NCBI GenBank assembly: GCA_964644525.1
Contig: CAZXWC010000063.1
Coordinates: 1-9,519, forward strand
Length of the DNA: 9,519 nt
Reading direction: 5' to 3'
Source of the DNA: BM714 sp964644525
Lineage (GTDB): Bacteria > Bacillota > Clostridia > Peptostreptococcales > BM714
Part shown: positions 7,419-9,519 of the stretch, piece by piece
Position numbering within the stretch: the stretch's first letter is position 1
How the letters are laid out: the number at the start of each line of letters is the position of its first letter
Position numbers and translations under genes: made by a program
The notes under the pieces: generated by a model
Database searches by the model: none
Told to the model about the DNA's origin: nothing
The model's input: the letters and a program-made list of their open reading frames with translations, nothing else

Positions 7419-7447
7419 TGGACAATAATACTGCATAAGGATAGTAT
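7419..7447 (+). promoter_or_regulatory. Candidate sigma-70 promoter of the dehydrogenase/amidohydrolase unit
   Basis: TGGACA (7419-7424, 5/6 to TTGACA) is followed after 17 bases by TAGTAT (7442-7447, 4/6 to TATAAT). A start near 7454 would leave a leader of about 34 bases with the ribosome site at 7474-7480. It lies just after the terminator, as needed for a separate transcription unit. Motif evidence only. Confidence 0.4.
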
Positions 7448-7487
7448 GAAGAAAACAATATGCGAGAAATGAAAAGGGGGATCTGTA

Positions 7488-8282
7488 ATGTTGCAAAAAA
7501 AGGATTTGCTGTCGCTCGAAGGAAAGGTTGCTGTGGTATCAGGCGCGGCAAGCGGAATTGGCTTGGCGGCGGCACAGCTTCTATCTGCATATGGAGCAAA
7601 AGTGGCAATGCTTGATGTTAATCCAAAAGGAGAAAAGGAAGCGGAAAGAATCTACGAAGAGGGAAGAACCGCGAGATTTTATAAATGCGATGTTACCAAT
7701 GAAGAAAACGTAAAACAATCAGTAGAGGAAATAAGAAAATATTTTGGGAAAATAGACATATTATTCAACAATGCCGGCGTCACAGTCAGAAAAACCGTTG
7801 TTGGATTGGAAGAAAAAGAGTGGGACTTTGTGCTTGATGTCGGGCTTAAAGGCACCTTTCTGCTTTCAAAGCATGCGATACCGGTGATGGCTGAAGGCGG
7901 GGGAGGAAGCATAATTAATACAGGATCCGGCTGGGGTCTTAAGGGCGGCGACGATGCGGCCGCCTATTGCGCAGTCAAGGGCGGAATTGTCAATCTGACC
8001 CGAGCCATGGCCATTGACCATGGACCGCAAAACATTCGTGTAAACAGCGTGAATCCCGGCGACACCGACACGGCTATGCTGAGGGACGAAGGCTTGCAGA
8101 CCGGACTTGTAGTAGATAAGGAGAGCCAGGAAAAATACCTTGAGGATTGTGGAAAGGGAAGGCCTCTGGGAAGATTGGGAACGCCTGAGGATATTGCAAA
8201 AACAGTGTTGTTTTTGGCAAGCGATTTGTCGAGTTGGATAACTGGAGCTGCGATTGTTGTAGACGGAGGCGGAATAGCGTAA
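7488..8282 (+). CDS. Short-chain dehydrogenase/reductase (SDR), NAD(H)-type
   Basis: This 264-residue classical SDR has the Rossmann glycine motif SGAASGIG (18-25), D43 at the end of the second strand (favouring NAD over NADP), CDV (67-69), NNAG (94-97), catalytic S147, and YCAVK giving Y160 and K164. NPGDTDTAM follows the usual PG motif, and the end is the typical LASDLSSWITGAAIVVDGG. The asparagine usually found in DVNLKG is glycine here (G119), an unusual change in the N-S-Y-K tetrad. Family members oxidise alcohols or reduce ketones; the substrate cannot be told. AAGGGGG at 7474-7480 supports the ATG. It follows an intrinsic terminator and has a candidate promoter, so it probably starts a second unit shared with the amidohydrolase 61 bases downstream. 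Confidence 0.93.
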   Translation: MLQKKDLLSLEGKVAVVSGAASGIGLAAAQLLSAYGAKVAMLDVNPKGEKEAERIYEEGRTARFYKCDVTNEENVKQSVEEIRKYFGKIDILFNNAGVTVRKTVVGLEEKEWDFVLDVGLKGTFLLSKHAIPVMAEGGGGSIINTGSGWGLKGGDDAAAYCAVKGGIVNLTRAMAIDHGPQNIRVNSVNPGDTDTAMLRDEGLQTGLVVDKESQEKYLEDCGKGRPLGRLGTPEDIAKTVLFLASDLSSWITGAAIVVDGGGIA

Positions 8283-8343
8283 AAAAGCAGTTGAATGATT
8301 CGAAACTGAAACTTTACTTTATTAAGAGGGAAGGACTGTAAGC

Positions 8344-9519
8344 ATGGACCTTATACTTATAAATGGAAATGTTGTTACAATGGACACGAATAACAAGAAG
8401 GCAGAAGCTTTTGCAGTTAAAGCCGGCAAATTCGTGAAAGTCGGAACAAATAAAGATGTGCTTGAGCTTAAAGGCGACAACACAAAAGTGGTTGACCTGA
8501 AAGGAAAGACGGTTGTGCCGGGTTTCAACGAGGCCCATATGCATTTGTTGAACAGCGGGTACAACATGCACAAGGTAGACCTCAATGGAGCCAAATCCAT
8601 AAAGGAAGTAATCGAGAGAAGCAAGAAATATATATCGATGAAAAAGCCTCAACCGGGCGAGTGGATCCTCGGCTTTGGTTGGAACCAGATGCTGTTTGAA
8701 GAAAAAAGGGATTTGACAAGGAATGACCTTGATCAAATTTCGACTGACAATCCCATCTGCTTCATAAGGGTGTGCGTTCATTCGGCCGCAACAAATTCAA
8801 AAGCGATTGAGATAGCTGGAATCACAAAGGATACGCCCCAACCTGTAGGCGGGAAGTTTTATAGGGATGAAAATGGAGAACCAACAGGCATTTTCAGCGA
8901 AACGGCGAGATACATGATTTATGACATGATTCCGGATGCCGGCGTCAACGAAATCAAAGAGATGATAATGGACGCGGCAAAAGTTGCTTCCGGCTACGGG
9001 GTCACTTCGGTTCAAACAGACGACTTTGAAGCCATGCCCGGCAAGGATTGGAGAAAGGTCCTCAAGGCATACAGCGAACTGGTGGAAGAAGGAACTCTAC
9101 CTGTCCGAATATATGAGCAGTGTCTGCTTCCGGATATGGACAGGCTGAAGGAATTTCTTGACGAAGGCTATAAAACGGGGCAGGGAGATGAATATTTCAA
9201 GATAGGCCCCTTGAAGCTGTTGACAGACGGTTCGCTTGGAGCCAGGACGGCGTATCTCAGCGAGCCTTATGCAGATGATCCGTCAACGAGCGGTATTTTC
9301 GTTTTCAGTCAGGACGAATTGGACGAACTTGCATGCACGGCTCATGAAGGCGGGCTTCAACTTGTATTTCATGCAATCGGAGACGGAGCAATGCGCCAAT
9401 GTTTCAAAGCATTTGAAAAAGCGCAAAAACATAAGTTCAAGGAAGATCCCAGATTCGGAATAATCCATTTGCAGATTACGGGTGAATTCTTGCTTGAGGA
9501 ATTCAAAAGACAAAACGTT
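8344..9519 (+). CDS. YtcJ-type metal-dependent amidohydrolase (C-terminus off the right edge)
   Basis: The visible 392 residues match the Amidohydro_3/COG1574 (YtcJ-like) family, usually about 530-540 residues, so roughly 140 are missing. The protein begins with the LILINGNVVTMD strand and TVVPGF, then metal motif NEAHMHL (H65, H67). Next come WILGFGWNQ and PLKLLTDGSLGARTAYLSEPY with candidate bridging lysine K291, HAIGDGA (H343) and IIHLQ (H375). D/S before the first histidine in the usual DSHxH is replaced by NEA. Relatives hydrolyse N-acyl or N-formyl amides and other C-N bonds. No signal peptide is seen, so it is probably cytoplasmic. The start has AAGGA at 8331-8335, and the 61-base gap after the dehydrogenase has no terminator, suggesting co-transcription. 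It might release an amine or amino acid for the upstream operon, which is speculative. Confidence 0.9.
   Translation, partial: MDLILINGNVVTMDTNNKKAEAFAVKAGKFVKVGTNKDVLELKGDNTKVVDLKGKTVVPGFNEAHMHLLNSGYNMHKVDLNGAKSIKEVIERSKKYISMKKPQPGEWILGFGWNQMLFEEKRDLTRNDLDQISTDNPICFIRVCVHSAATNSKAIEIAGITKDTPQPVGGKFYRDENGEPTGIFSETARYMIYDMIPDAGVNEIKEMIMDAAKVASGYGVTSVQTDDFEAMPGKDWRKVLKAYSELVEEGTLPVRIYEQCLLPDMDRLKEFLDEGYKTGQGDEYFKIGPLKLLTDGSLGARTAYLSEPYADDPSTSGIFVFSQDELDELACTAHEGGLQLVFHAIGDGAMRQCFKAFEKAQKHKFKEDPRFGIIHLQITGEFLLEEFKRQNV

Noticed and set aside
7419..7434. Possible second sigma-54 promoter before the dehydrogenase
   Set aside because: TGG at 7419-7421 and TGC at 7432-7434 resemble -24/-12 boxes, but GG and GC are eleven bases apart instead of ten; a sigma-70 reading fits better.
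1..9519. CRISPR arrays, tRNA/rRNA genes, insertion sequences, phage genes
   Set aside because: I saw no regularly spaced repeats, no RNA gene signatures, no transposase or integrase, and no terminal repeats in the window.

Overview
The window looks like a piece of chromosome from an anaerobic, amino-acid-using Firmicute (Clostridia-like). The reasons are moderate-to-low GC, strong AGGAGG-type ribosome sites, one TTG start, a sigma-54 activator of clostridial style, a split (two-subunit) P-protein-like pair and an NhaC-type antiporter. The genus cannot be fixed from this sequence alone.

Layout. Positions 1-1366 (minus strand) hold most of a sigma-54-dependent transcriptional activator that runs off the left edge. 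It faces away from a 297-base intergenic region. That region carries the activator's own probable sigma-70 promoter, inverted repeats suitable as activator-binding sites, and a well-spaced -24/-12 (sigma-54) promoter at 1585-1600 pointing into the plus-strand operon. The operon (1664-7325) encodes a GcvPA-like subunit, a GcvPB-like PLP subunit, an AcoX/COG3199-type ATP-NAD-kinase-like protein and an NhaC-family transporter. It ends in a strong intrinsic terminator at 7347-7389. A second plus-strand unit follows, with its own candidate promoter at 7419-7447: a short-chain dehydrogenase (7488-8282) and a YtcJ-type amidohydrolase (8344 to the right edge, incomplete).

How the parts may work together. 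The GcvP-like pair keeps the PLP lysine motif but differs from canonical glycine decarboxylase in conserved pocket loops of both subunits. No GcvT, GcvH or lipoamide dehydrogenase gene is in the window, and the roughly 50-base leader is too short for a glycine riboswitch. My inference is an inducible catabolic locus for a small amino acid or amine related to, but perhaps not, glycine. The activator would sense the substrate or a product, NhaC would move substrate or product with Na+/H+, and the amidohydrolase and dehydrogenase might prepare or process it. The family assignments are solid; the shared pathway is a hypothesis.
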